The translations under genes and the position numbers were made by a program. A DNA stretch of 64,000 bases, taken from assembly GCF_001310085.1 (NCBI RefSeq), contig NZ_CP012643.1:3974001-4038000 (forward strand), written 5' to 3'. The notes under the pieces were generated by a model. The model ran no database searches. It was given only the letters and a program-made list of their open reading frames with translations, and was not told where the DNA came from. Of this stretch, positions 1-8,240 are shown in pieces. Positions within the stretch are counted from its first letter, which is position 1. Each line of letters begins with the position of its first letter. This DNA comes from Rufibacter tibetensis. GTDB taxonomy: Bacteria; Bacteroidota; Bacteroidia; Cytophagales; Hymenobacteraceae.

Positions 1-282
1 GTGCCGTTCATCAACAAGAAAGCCATGGGCGCCGTGGCTGGGGTAGTGGGCGCCGGGGGCAATGCCGGGGCTGTGGCGGCAGGTTTCCTGTTCAAGGTAG
101 AATCCTTTTCCTATCCGCAGGCGCTGTTCATCATTGGGTTAGTTGTGGCCGGGAGTTCCGTGCTGGCCCTGTTGGTCCGCTTCTCAAAGGAGACCGAGAC
201 CGAAGCAAGGTTGGAGCTGAAGCAGCTGTTGGCCGAGGCCAGAGGAGAGCATGTTCCAGCCATGCTGTACGCCCAAGAGTAA
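1..282 (+). CDS. Nitrate/nitrite MFS transporter, C-terminal end (partial)
   Basis: This is the last ~93 residues of a membrane transporter whose start lies before the window; the first base is already in frame and the GTG at base 1 is probably an internal Val codon. The motif GAGGNAGAVAAGFLF is the glycine-rich nitrate-signature-type segment of NarK/NasA-family major facilitator transporters, followed by one more membrane helix (about residues 38-60) and a short charged cytoplasmic tail. The family moves nitrate in and/or nitrite out across the inner membrane. The nitrate reductase gene starting 106 bases downstream fits this role. Whether it favours nitrate or nitrite cannot be told from the tail. 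Confidence 0.8.
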   Translation: MPFINKKAMGAVAGVVGAGGNAGAVAAGFLFKVESFSYPQALFIIGLVVAGSSVLALLVRFSKETETEARLELKQLLAEARGEHVPAMLYAQE

Positions 283-296
283 GTGAATTAAAACGG

Positions 297-330
297 TTTC
301 AAGGCTCTTTTTCGAAAAAGAGCCTTGAAA
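297..330. terminator. Perfect 34-bp palindromic terminator
   Basis: A loop-less perfect inverted repeat with arms of 17 bases follows the transporter stop codon by about 14 bases. It has an A/T-rich centre (CTTTTTCGAAAAAG). It probably ends transcription of the transporter unit, so the nitrate reductase behind it may have its own promoter. Confidence 0.7.
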
Positions 331-388
331 CTGCAACAATCGAATTCTCCTGGAGAATCATTTTACCAAATCAAGAAGCTTTTAACGT

Positions 389-3300
389 ATGGTACCTTCT
401 AACGAACGGCAATCGGCAAGTCTATCCAGTACCTGTTGCTATTGTGGCGTGGGCTGTGGCGTAGTGGTCACCAAAGAGAAGAACGGAACGGTAGCCGTAG
501 AGGGTGACAAGACCCACCCGGTGAACAAAGGCATGCTTTGCAGCAAGGGAATTAACCTGCAGTACACCGTCAACGACAAAAGCGACCGGCTGCTCTACCC
601 GCAGATGCGCTACAACAAGAGCATGCACCTGCAACGGGTAAGCTGGGACGAAGCCCTGCAACGGACGGCTGCTGTGTTTAAGACCTTTATTCAAAAATTC
701 GGACCAGATTCGGTTGCCTTCTATGCTTCAGGCCAGTGCCTGACGGAAGAGTACTACGTCATCAACAAACTTATCAAAGGTTTTATAGGCAGCAATAACC
801 TGGATACCAACTCCCGGTTGTGCATGAGCAGCGCCGTGGCCGGGTACAAAATGGCCCTGGGCGAGGACAGCGTGCCCATCTGCTACGATGACATTGAACT
901 GGCTGATTGTTTCTATGTGACCGGAGCGAACCCCGCCTGGTGCCATCCCATTTTGTGGCGTAGGGTAGAAGCGCACAAAGCCGCCCATCCCGAGGTGAAG
1001 ATCATTGTGGTGGACCCGCGGGTGACCGATACCTGCTCAGTTGCTGATCTGCACCTGCAACTGAATCCCGGCACTGATGTGACCCTGAACCACGCTTTGG
1101 GCAGAATACTGATTGAGAATGGCGACATAGACCTATACTTTATTCAGCACCACGCCGAAGGGTTTGAGAAGTACAAAGAGCTGGCTTTCCAGAAATCAGT
1201 AGCCGAGGCGGCGGAAATCTGCGGGGTACGGGAGGAAGATTTGCGCTTGGCTGCTCATTACATCGGCAACCCCAAAGGCTTTATTTCCATGTGGACGATG
1301 GGGCTGAACCAAAGCTCCATTGGGGTGAACAAGAACCTGAGTCTGCTCAACCTGAACCTGATCACCGGACACATAGGTAAACCCGGCTCCGGTCCCTTTT
1401 CTCTGACCGGCCAACCCAACGCCATGGGCGGCCGCGAAGTTGGGGGCTTGTCTAACCTGCTACCCGCGCACCGCAACCTGAATGATCCTATTCACCGGGC
1501 CGAGGTGCAGAAGTTCTGGGGAGGAACCTCTATTTCAGAGAAGCCCGGCTTAACCGCCACCGAGATGTTTGAGGCCCTGAACGATGGTCGCCTGAAAGCC
1601 ATCTGGATTCTCTGCACCAACCCATTGACTAGCCTGCCTAACGTGCGGCTGGCCGAGGAAGCCCTGAAGAAAGCCAAGTTTGTGGTGGTGCAGGAAATCA
1701 GCAATACCCCTGAAACGCTTGCCTATGCAGATGTAATTTTACCTGCGGCGGCCTGGGCCGAAAAGGAGGGCACTATGACCAACTCTGAAAGGCGCATCAG
1801 CTACCTGAATAAAGTCCTTGACCCACCCGGTGAGGCCCTGCCCGATGCGGAGATCATCTGCCGGTTCGCGCAGCACATGGGTTTTCAGGGGTTCAGCTAT
1901 TCTAATGCCGCCGCTATTTACCAGGAACACGCCAAACTTACTGCCGGTACGTCTCTTGACATCACTGGGCTGAGTTATGAGGTGCTGAAAAAGCAAGGTT
2001 CTGTGCAGTGGCCTTACCGAATGGGCGAAACAGGTGCCGGTACCGCCCGGTTGTTTACGGATAAGCAGTTCTATACGCCTTCGGCGAAAGCCATCATCCA
2101 TGCCGTGCCAGATGAGTTCCGGAGTGAAAAGCCTGACGCTGACTTCCCTCTCATTTTGACTACTGGCCGTATCCGAGATCATTGGCACACCATGAGCAAG
2201 ACGGGCAAGGTGAACAAGCTGAAGAAGCACATCGGGCAGGCGTTCGTGGAGATTCATCCGTTGGATGCCGAGATTTTGGGCATCAAGGAGGAAGACATTG
2301 TACAGGTAAGTTCCAAAAGGGGAGAGGTGCGGGTGAAGGCGAAGTTATCTGTCTCCATCAAGCAAGGCGTGGTGTTCCTGCCCATGCACTGGGGCAAGAT
2401 TCTGGGCAGCGACCTAAACCGCGCCAACAACGTGACCAGTGACTTGATCGATCCTATTTCCAAAGAACCAGATTTTAAATATTGCGCTGTAAAGGTTGAG
2501 AAGTACCAAAAGCCCTTTCAGCGCATAGTGATCGTGGGAGCCGGGGCTGGGGCGTTCGGGTTTGTAAAATCCTACCGTGAACTAAACCCGGACGACCAGA
2601 TCACCATCTTCAGCAAAGAAGATTTTCCTTTCTACAACCGTGTCATGCTGCCTGACTACATTAGTGGGCAGCAGAAGTGGGAGCAGCTGGTGAAGATGCA
2701 GGACTCCGAAGAGCCGGCTTATAACATTCAATTGCTGCGCGGGGTGAGCGTGGAGAAAGTGGATCGGGAGCAAAAGTTCGTGGTAGACTCCCGGGGCATC
2801 CGGACGGACTATGATGTGCTTTTGATGGCGACCGGCAGCCGGGCAGCGGTTCCCAAACACGTGCCCAGCATTCCGGGCATCTTTACTATGCGCAGCCGCA
2901 CCGATGCCGACAATTTTAAAAACCACCTGCCCGAGAAAGCGCACGTGGTAATTGTGGGTGGTGGTTTGCTAGGGCTGGAAATGGCCGCTTCGTTACGGGA
3001 GATCGGGACCAAGGTCACCATCATCCAACGTATTTCACGCTTCCTGGACCGACAGCTGGACCCGCTGGGCAGTCAGATGTTGCAGGACGAAATGATAGAC
3101 CAGGGCTGTGATTTATACTTTGATGATGAGGTGCAGCTTTACTATGGGCGATCCCGCCTTACCGGCGTTGGACTGAAAAGCGGGCGGCGCATAGACTGTG
3201 ATGCTATGATTATAGCCATCGGCACCGTTCCTAACCTGGAGCTTGCCCGTGAGTGTGGCCTGGACTGCAAACGTGGAGTGCTGGTGAACGAGCGCCTGCA

Positions 3301-3913
3301 AACCAGTGACCCCAACATCTTTGCCATAGGTGAGATTGCGGAGTTTGATGGCATTCTGTACGGCATTACCGCCGCGGCAGAGCAACAGGCCGAGGTGGTG
3401 GCCAGGTACCTAATGGGCGATGTGGCCAGTTACTATACCGGAAGCACCTTCATGAACATCATCAAAATTCATGGGTTCGACTTGTGCAGCATCGGCTTGC
3501 CAGAGTGCCCGGATGAGGAGAACTATGAAGAGGTGGTGTTCATTGACAAGTCTAAGCGCTACTACAAGAAGTGCATCATTCACCAGGACCGGTTAGTAGG
3601 TGCCATCCTGATAGGCGACAAAAGTGAGTTCCAGGAATTCCGGGAGCTGATCTCGAACAAAATAGAGCTCAGCGACAAACGTCTTCAATTACTGCGCAGC
3701 GGCAACAAACCCGAACCCGTGATTGGGAAGCTGGTCTGCAGCTGCAATAACGTGGGCAGCGGAAACATCCAGAACAAAATAGCCGAGGGCTGCAACGACC
3801 TGAAACAGCTCTGCGCTTCTACTGGCGCGGGAACAGGTTGCGGCTCCTGCCGTCCCGAGGTAAAACGACTACTGGAGGAAAGTTTAGAGTTAGCGGTAGT
3901 GGAGAAGGTGTAG
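389..3913 (+). CDS. Fused assimilatory nitrate reductase (Mo-bisMGD + FAD/NADH + BFD [2Fe-2S])
   Basis: Reduces nitrate to nitrite in the cytoplasm. The N-terminal ~690 residues are a NasC/NarB-type molybdopterin oxidoreductase: [4Fe-4S] ligands C16, C19, C23 and C51 with K53 behind the last, and the probable molybdenum ligand C145 in NSRLCMSSAVAGYK. From about residue 710 there is a FAD/NAD(P)-dependent oxidoreductase like the N-terminus of NirB/NasB (VIVGAGAGAFG near the start, second dinucleotide fold VIVGGGLLGLEMA). The C-terminus (C1117, C1119, then CGSC) is a BFD-like [2Fe-2S] domain. NADH oxidation and nitrate reduction are therefore on one 1174-residue chain, where many bacteria use separate NasB and NasC subunits. 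The start is the ATG at 389; no Shine-Dalgarno site is evident. It sits between a nitrate transporter and a rubredoxin-domain protein. Confidence 0.9.
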   Translation: MVPSNERQSASLSSTCCYCGVGCGVVVTKEKNGTVAVEGDKTHPVNKGMLCSKGINLQYTVNDKSDRLLYPQMRYNKSMHLQRVSWDEALQRTAAVFKTFIQKFGPDSVAFYASGQCLTEEYYVINKLIKGFIGSNNLDTNSRLCMSSAVAGYKMALGEDSVPICYDDIELADCFYVTGANPAWCHPILWRRVEAHKAAHPEVKIIVVDPRVTDTCSVADLHLQLNPGTDVTLNHALGRILIENGDIDLYFIQHHAEGFEKYKELAFQKSVAEAAEICGVREEDLRLAAHYIGNPKGFISMWTMGLNQSSIGVNKNLSLLNLNLITGHIGKPGSGPFSLTGQPNAMGGREVGGLSNLLPAHRNLNDPIHRAEVQKFWGGTSISEKPGLTATEMFEALNDGRLKAIWILCTNPLTSLPNVRLAEEALKKAKFVVVQEISNTPETLAYADVILPAAAWAEKEGTMTNSERRISYLNKVLDPPGEALPDAEIICRFAQHMGFQGFSYSNAAAIYQEHAKLTAGTSLDITGLSYEVLKKQGSVQWPYRMGETGAGTARLFTDKQFYTPSAKAIIHAVPDEFRSEKPDADFPLILTTGRIRDHWHTMSKTGKVNKLKKHIGQAFVEIHPLDAEILGIKEEDIVQVSSKRGEVRVKAKLSVSIKQGVVFLPMHWGKILGSDLNRANNVTSDLIDPISKEPDFKYCAVKVEKYQKPFQRIVIVGAGAGAFGFVKSYRELNPDDQITIFSKEDFPFYNRVMLPDYISGQQKWEQLVKMQDSEEPAYNIQLLRGVSVEKVDREQKFVVDSRGIRTDYDVLLMATGSRAAVPKHVPSIPGIFTMRSRTDADNFKNHLPEKAHVVIVGGGLLGLEMAASLREIGTKVTIIQRISRFLDRQLDPLGSQMLQDEMIDQGCDLYFDDEVQLYYGRSRLTGVGLKSGRRIDCDAMIIAIGTVPNLELARECGLDCKRGVLVNERLQTSDPNIFAIGEIAEFDGILYGITAAAEQQAEVVARYLMGDVASYYTGSTFMNIIKIHGFDLCSIGLPECPDEENYEEVVFIDKSKRYYKKCIIHQDRLVGAILIGDKSEFQEFRELISNKIELSDKRLQLLRSGNKPEPVIGKLVCSCNNVGSGNIQNKIAEGCNDLKQLCASTGAGTGCGSCRPEVKRLLEESLELAVVEKV

Positions 3914-3945
3914 AAATACAGTTCCCTAGTGGCGCCGCTAGCGAA

Positions 3946-4016
3946 AGCTTGCAGCCCGTGCCCGCATATCGCCAAGCTTAGAGCTCGGGAATACATGCGG
4001 ACACGAGCTGCAAGCT
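3946..4016. repeat. REP-like inverted repeat pair
   Basis: Two 22-base arms (3946-3967 and 3995-4016) are reverse complements with 2 mismatches. The right arm is itself nearly self-complementary (CACGAGCTGCAAGCTCGTG). Paired imperfect hairpins between two same-strand genes resemble bacterial REP/BIME elements mobilised by RAYT transposases. No transposase is present in the window. Confidence 0.55.
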
Positions 4017-4079
4017 CGTGCCATCAAAAAGGTGACAATAAAGAGATTAGGAGATTGAGATTAAAAACCAAAAACAGGA

Positions 4080-5573
4080 ATGGCAGCAAAGGACTATACC
4101 ATTAAGATCAACCTCACGGGGGGCATTGTGTCGGCGGGAGATTTGTATCAAATTCTGGAGGCAGCCGAGAGAGCAGATGTACAGGACATTCGCTTAGGAA
4201 ACCGGCAGCAGTTATTCTTCACCGTAATGGAAGATAAGCTGAGTACCCTAACTCAAGACCTGATTACGGCAGACATCATTTATGAAGTAGATGCGGACGA
4301 GCACCCAAACATCTTAAGCTCTTACGTGACCGAAGACGTGTTTTACCATGCCAACTGGTTGCGGGAAGGGGTGTACAAAGACATTCTTGATTTGTTTGAT
4401 TACCGGCCTCAGGTCAAAATCAACCTGGTAGACAACAACCAGGCCTTTGTGCCTTTCTTTACAGGTAACCTCAACTATATTTCTTCTGAAACCAGCAATT
4501 ATTGGTTTCTATACATCCGGTTTCCTAAAACCAACATCATCTACCAATGGCCCTCATTGATTTACTCTGAGGACATTCCGGGGATCAGCAGTGTCCTTGA
4601 GCAGATCATCTTTTCAAACAAAGAACTGTTTTATGACCAGCCATCTATTGATGGGAACAGACTGCATGACATGGTGCGGGCCAGCGGCTCCTTTGTGATA
4701 CAGCCTATCACTTCCCCCTTGAAATTACCAGAATTTAAGCTGCCGTATTACGAGGGGTTCAACCGCTATGGCCATAAACTATGGTTAGGTATTTACCGCC
4801 GAGATGAACTGTTTCCGGTCTCTTTTCTGAAGAACATCTGCAAAATATGCCTGCAAACCAGAATTGGCCAGCTGTATACCACCCCCTGGAAATCATTGGT
4901 GGTGAAGGGGATTGAGCTGAATGACCGTGATCTTTGGGACAATGTATTAAGCAACCACCGCATAAACGTACGGCATGCCTCCAATGAACTGAACTGGCAG
5001 GTAGAGGATCTGTGCGTTTATGGCCTGAATTTGAAAAACTACCTTGTAAGAAAGTTTAATGAAGAAGATGTAAGAACCTATCGGTTGTGTTTCGCTATCA
5101 AGACACAGCCAAAAACCGGACTGTTCGGGTCTATCGTCATCCGGACGCAACAAGATATTAGGAAAGGGGCGAAGCTAAAAGAGGAATTGTTTGAGATTCT
5201 GCATACCCGTGACTTCAACCCGAACTCAAAAGATTTTATCAGTTTCAGAAGAGAGGTTGCCAAAGAGGAGTTGAGCAAGAACTTGATTGCCCTCTGCGAT
5301 CTGTATTATGAGCAGCAAGGTAATCCGGAACAGTTTTCAGGAGAAGCTTATAACCTTGTAAACCAGGAAGCGCTTGATTCAAAAGATTTGCCGGTATACA
5401 AAGTCTATCAATGCCAGCACTGCTTTACAAGGTATGATGAAGCCTTTGGTGAGGAAGCAAATCAGATACCCAAGGGAACAGCGTTTGAAGCATTTACAGC
5501 CTATGAATGCCCCACCTGCGGATCTCCGAAGGAAGATTTTGTGGAGGTAGAGGGTCTATTGGCTTTATGCTAG
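4080..5573 (+). CDS. CobG-like ferredoxin-fold / rubredoxin fusion protein
   Basis: A 497-residue protein probably acting as an electron carrier for nitrate or nitrite assimilation. The C-terminus is a clear rubredoxin: iron ligands C445, C448, C477 and C480, with the IPKGTAF...CPTCG pattern. The rest resembles the ferredoxin-like half domains of nitrite/sulfite reductases and CobG. The N-terminus (TGGIVSAGDLYQILEAAE...RLGNRQQLFF) and the segment around residue 275 (TRIGQLYTTPWKSLVVKG) both match the R-L-T-x-W/R-Q-N style repeats that line the sirohaem site. I do not see the four-Cys sirohaem/[4Fe-4S] signature, so the reductase-like part may not be catalytic. It follows the nitrate reductase by 166 bases, separated only by the REP-like element, and was probably co-inherited with it. 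Confidence 0.7.
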   Translation: MAAKDYTIKINLTGGIVSAGDLYQILEAAERADVQDIRLGNRQQLFFTVMEDKLSTLTQDLITADIIYEVDADEHPNILSSYVTEDVFYHANWLREGVYKDILDLFDYRPQVKINLVDNNQAFVPFFTGNLNYISSETSNYWFLYIRFPKTNIIYQWPSLIYSEDIPGISSVLEQIIFSNKELFYDQPSIDGNRLHDMVRASGSFVIQPITSPLKLPEFKLPYYEGFNRYGHKLWLGIYRRDELFPVSFLKNICKICLQTRIGQLYTTPWKSLVVKGIELNDRDLWDNVLSNHRINVRHASNELNWQVEDLCVYGLNLKNYLVRKFNEEDVRTYRLCFAIKTQPKTGLFGSIVIRTQQDIRKGAKLKEELFEILHTRDFNPNSKDFISFRREVAKEELSKNLIALCDLYYEQQGNPEQFSGEAYNLVNQEALDSKDLPVYKVYQCQHCFTRYDEAFGEEANQIPKGTAFEAFTAYECPTCGSPKEDFVEVEGLLALC

Positions 5574-5733
5574 GTTGGCTATTTCTTGTTTGTCGTTCTT
5601 GCCAAGATTAAAAAAAGATGGATGAATTTAAATTGACCATGTAAGGTTTGTTTGGGTGAAAGACTGATCAATCTATTTGAAAGGTTTTGATAAAAATTTA
5701 TCTTTATCTGTATAAACCTATATAGTAAAAGAT

Positions 5734-6420
5734 ATGTTTATCGGACACTTTGCTTTTGGACTTGGAGCCAAGTCCATGGCGCCTAAAGTATCTTTAGGGT
5801 CGCTGTTGTTAGCGGCTCAGCTACTGGACCTTCTTTGGCCTACGTTCCTCTTACTGGGTTGGGAGCATGTAAGCATAAGCCCTGGCATTACCGAAGTGAC
5901 TCCCCTTGACTTTACGCATTATCCCATCTCTCATAGCCTTTTGGCGGTATTGGGGTGGTCCATTGCCTGTGGGTTGATTTACTGGCTGTTGAAAAGAAAT
6001 CGTAGGGGCGCTATAGTGATGGGTATTTGCGTGTTGAGCCACTGGATGCTTGATGTCGTCATGCACCGGCCAGATCTTCCGCTGTACCCCGGAGACTCTC
6101 CAATGCTTGGATTAGGCTTATGGAATTCTTTGGTGGGCAGTCTTCTAGTGGAAGGTCTGTTTTTTGCTTTAGGTGTAGGATTATACCTGCGGAGCACAAA
6201 GGCTAAAAACAAAAAAGGGACATGGGGTTTTTGGTCCTTTATCTTATTTCTGGTGTTTGTGCATGTAGCAAACCTGTTTGGTCCACCTCCGCCTGAAGTT
6301 ACAGCAATTGCCTGGACAGGCCAGTTGCAATGGCTTTTTATAATCTATGGATATTGGATAGACGGCAACCGACAAAACAAAAATGTTCAGGCCCCTCACT
6401 TAGAAGCAGTTTACCATTAG
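5734..6420 (+). CDS. DUF457/YdjM-like membrane metal-dependent hydrolase family protein
   Basis: A 228-residue inner-membrane protein with about five hydrophobic segments. Histidine/aspartate motifs lie near the membrane faces: GHFAFGLGAKS at the N-terminus, HYPISHSLL around residue 62, and SHWMLDVVMHRPDLP around residue 105. This arrangement matches the DUF457 (YdjM, 'LexA-binding, inner membrane-associated putative hydrolase') family, whose reaction is unknown. It starts 160 bases after the rubredoxin gene, in AT-richer DNA, and probably has its own promoter. No functional link to nitrate assimilation is evident. Confidence 0.65.
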   Translation: MFIGHFAFGLGAKSMAPKVSLGSLLLAAQLLDLLWPTFLLLGWEHVSISPGITEVTPLDFTHYPISHSLLAVLGWSIACGLIYWLLKRNRRGAIVMGICVLSHWMLDVVMHRPDLPLYPGDSPMLGLGLWNSLVGSLLVEGLFFALGVGLYLRSTKAKNKKGTWGFWSFILFLVFVHVANLFGPPPPEVTAIAWTGQLQWLFIIYGYWIDGNRQNKNVQAPHLEAVYH

Positions 6421-6437
6421 GTGTTAAGCCCTGGGCT

Positions 6438-6486
6438 AAAAAGAGAAACCTCTGCCATCAATAAGATAACAGAGGTTTCTCTTTTT
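6438..6486. terminator. Bidirectional terminator
   Basis: A stem of 17 perfectly paired bases (6438-6454 with 6470-6486) is bounded by A- and T-runs, between a plus-strand gene and a minus-strand gene. It can serve both. Confidence 0.8.
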
Positions 6487-6632
6487 ATGATTAATACTTT
6501 TAGTTTAGTGTGCCTTTTTCAGAAAAGTACCTAAAAGCAAAGTTTTTCAATTTTCTTGATTTGAATCTACACCATAAGAAATGACAGTTGCTTTCAAAGG
6601 ATGCTTTAAAGGGGAATTTGAACGACGATCTT

Positions 6633-6983
6633 TCAAGCTGCGGAAATATTTAGCCTCTGCAGGCTGGTCTTCATGCTTTCTCTTAAGCTATGTATAGCCT
6701 TCAGATAAAGGAAAAGGTCGTACTTAGGGTTTGAAAGCATGTTAGAAGCTTCATGAATAAGGATGTCCAGGTTCCAGAACAGGCACCGGTAGTTGTCAGC
6801 TCCTTGTAAGGTCAATTGGTGCTCAAGCGTTCTTCTACAGGAAGAGGCAACCCGATGGACTTCTTCTATAGCTTCGCCTCGCTCATGCTTGTCTGACCCT
6901 AGAACAGTTAACAGGTCACGTAAACATATCTCTATTGATAGGTCACCTGCCTTTTGACCTGATGTACTATGAAAATTGCCCAT
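6633..6983 (-). CDS. Small helical orphan protein
   Basis: I do not recognise this protein. The longest frame begins at 7019, but the internal ATG at 6983 (MGNFHSTSGQKAGDLSIE) gives a more soluble-looking N-terminus of 116 residues; the 12 residues ahead of it look like translated leader. The product is predicted mostly helical, with charged amphipathic stretches (DKHERGEAIEEVHRVASSCRRTLEHQ) and three Cys. Codon use and composition look genuine, and a strong hairpin (6438-6486) sits downstream for this strand. It could be a small DUF47- or HPt-like helical bundle, but that is a guess. The flanking DNA is AT-rich and otherwise empty. Confidence 0.45.
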   Translation of the reverse strand: MGNFHSTSGQKAGDLSIEICLRDLLTVLGSDKHERGEAIEEVHRVASSCRRTLEHQLTLQGADNYRCLFWNLDILIHEASNMLSNPKYDLFLYLKAIHSLRESMKTSLQRLNISAA

Positions 6984-7019
6984 GTTGAAATCTGCCCCTT
7001 TCAAGAAAAATATATACAT

Positions 7020-7622
7020 TACAAATATAACTTATTGTATTCTTCCGTAAGTTTCATTTTTCAAACAACTTAATAGAATATTAGCAATACTTCACAGTTG
7101 TAACTAGTTGAAATTTGAAGCAAATAAAAACATTTTGTAGAATTCTAAGTTTTAGTCAGTTTTGTTATTCTTAAAATTTTAAAAATTCAAGTTCAGGTGA
7201 ATGGCTAAACATGATGAGTAAAACTGTAAGTAGATTTTATTTGTGGTATTTTAGCTGCTTTTTGAAATAAGTAGGGTTACTAAAAGCTTTCATATGTCTT
7301 AAATCAAAAAACTTAAAAAAGAAACACTCATGAATAGGCTATTATAAAATTGTGATTAATTTATATGGGTTGTTTACTTTGCTTCTTTATAAAAACAATC
7401 TTAGTAGCTAATATGTTTAGCATGTCTCAAGTTGGAGAGGAAGGTAAATTTGTGTTTTGTAAATAGTAATGAGGCCTCAAGCTTTGAGACATAAAATGTT
7501 AAATCGAATTTACGGTACTAGACAAACTGTATGATAAGACAAGCTTTTCCTTTATCTTTTTCATGGTTAATAAGGAATACCCTGCTAAATTGGCCTCTGT
7601 TAATCTACTATTTGAACGTACT
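7020..7622. other. AT-rich intergenic region with an inverted repeat
   Basis: About 600 bases with no convincing gene. It holds a separated inverted repeat, ATGTCTCAA at 7422-7430 and TTGAGACAT at 7484-7492, and a TAAATTTG box at 7445-7452 that matches the Bacteroidota -7 consensus and could start the cupin gene's message. No tRNA-like or ribozyme-like fold was recognised. Confidence 0.4.
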
Positions 7623-8126
7623 ATGTCTACTGACAACCAGAAACAACCGCTTTTTGTAGAAATAGAGCAGGAACTTACCTCCAAGGGGTTTACTATTGCA
7701 AATCAGGATCAAACCAGGCCTTGGGGCGGTTTTTTCGTGATTGATGAAAACCAGGCGCAGCAATTTGCCGACACCTATTTTGATGGGATCTCTGTGGAAG
7801 ATCTTCGGATTTCAGGAAAACTTAGCCCTAAGATCTTAGTAGTGGCACCTGAGAAACGTCTTTCCTGGCAATACCATCACCGTCGCGCCGAGATCTGGAA
7901 AGTTGTGAAGGGAAGAGTAGGAGTAGTAACCAGCCCTACAGACGAAGAAAGTGAGTTGAAGCAATTAGAGCCGGGTGCTCTGATAACCTTAAAGCAATCT
8001 GAGCGTCACCGGTTGGTGGGTTTACAGGAGTGGGGGGTACTAGCCGAAATCTGGCAACACACAGACGCTACAAACCCTTCCAATGAAGATGATATAGTGC
8101 GCGTGCAGGATGACTTTGGGCGTTAA
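7623..8126 (+). CDS. Mannose-6-phosphate isomerase type II-like cupin
   Basis: A single-domain cupin of 167 residues, as in the C-terminal isomerase half of ManC/AlgA-type enzymes. Visible signatures are RPWGGFFVIDE near the N-terminus, the metal-site stretch SWQYHHRRAEIWKVVKG with His-His...Glu, the second cupin motif SERHRLVGL, and the ending NEDDIVRVQDDFGR. The family interconverts mannose-6-P and fructose-6-P for GDP-mannose sugars; this stand-alone form could use another phosphosugar. The start is placed at the ATG at 7623 (MSTDNQ). The frame is open from 7563, but those 20 residues lack family similarity. A hairpin follows. Confidence 0.75.
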   Translation: MSTDNQKQPLFVEIEQELTSKGFTIANQDQTRPWGGFFVIDENQAQQFADTYFDGISVEDLRISGKLSPKILVVAPEKRLSWQYHHRRAEIWKVVKGRVGVVTSPTDEESELKQLEPGALITLKQSERHRLVGLQEWGVLAEIWQHTDATNPSNEDDIVRVQDDFGR

Positions 8127-8179
8127 TAGAACTAAATAAGATTGCTCTTGGGGTGATTGCCACCGTCAAGGAGAATCAT

Positions 8180-8240
8180 AAAAGAAAGCCCTGTTCAAGC
8201 TTTGTTTATAGAAAACAAGGCTTAAACAGGGCTTTCTTTT
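8180..8240 (+). terminator. Terminator after cupin gene
   Basis: Near-perfect hairpin containing the word AAGCCCTGTT and its complement AACAGGGCTT, ending in a T-run. It shares this word with the terminator at 12549-12602. Confidence 0.8.

Noticed and set aside
1739-2257. 172-codon minus-strand frame inside the nitrate reductase
   Set aside because: Antisense shadow of a well-conserved coding region.
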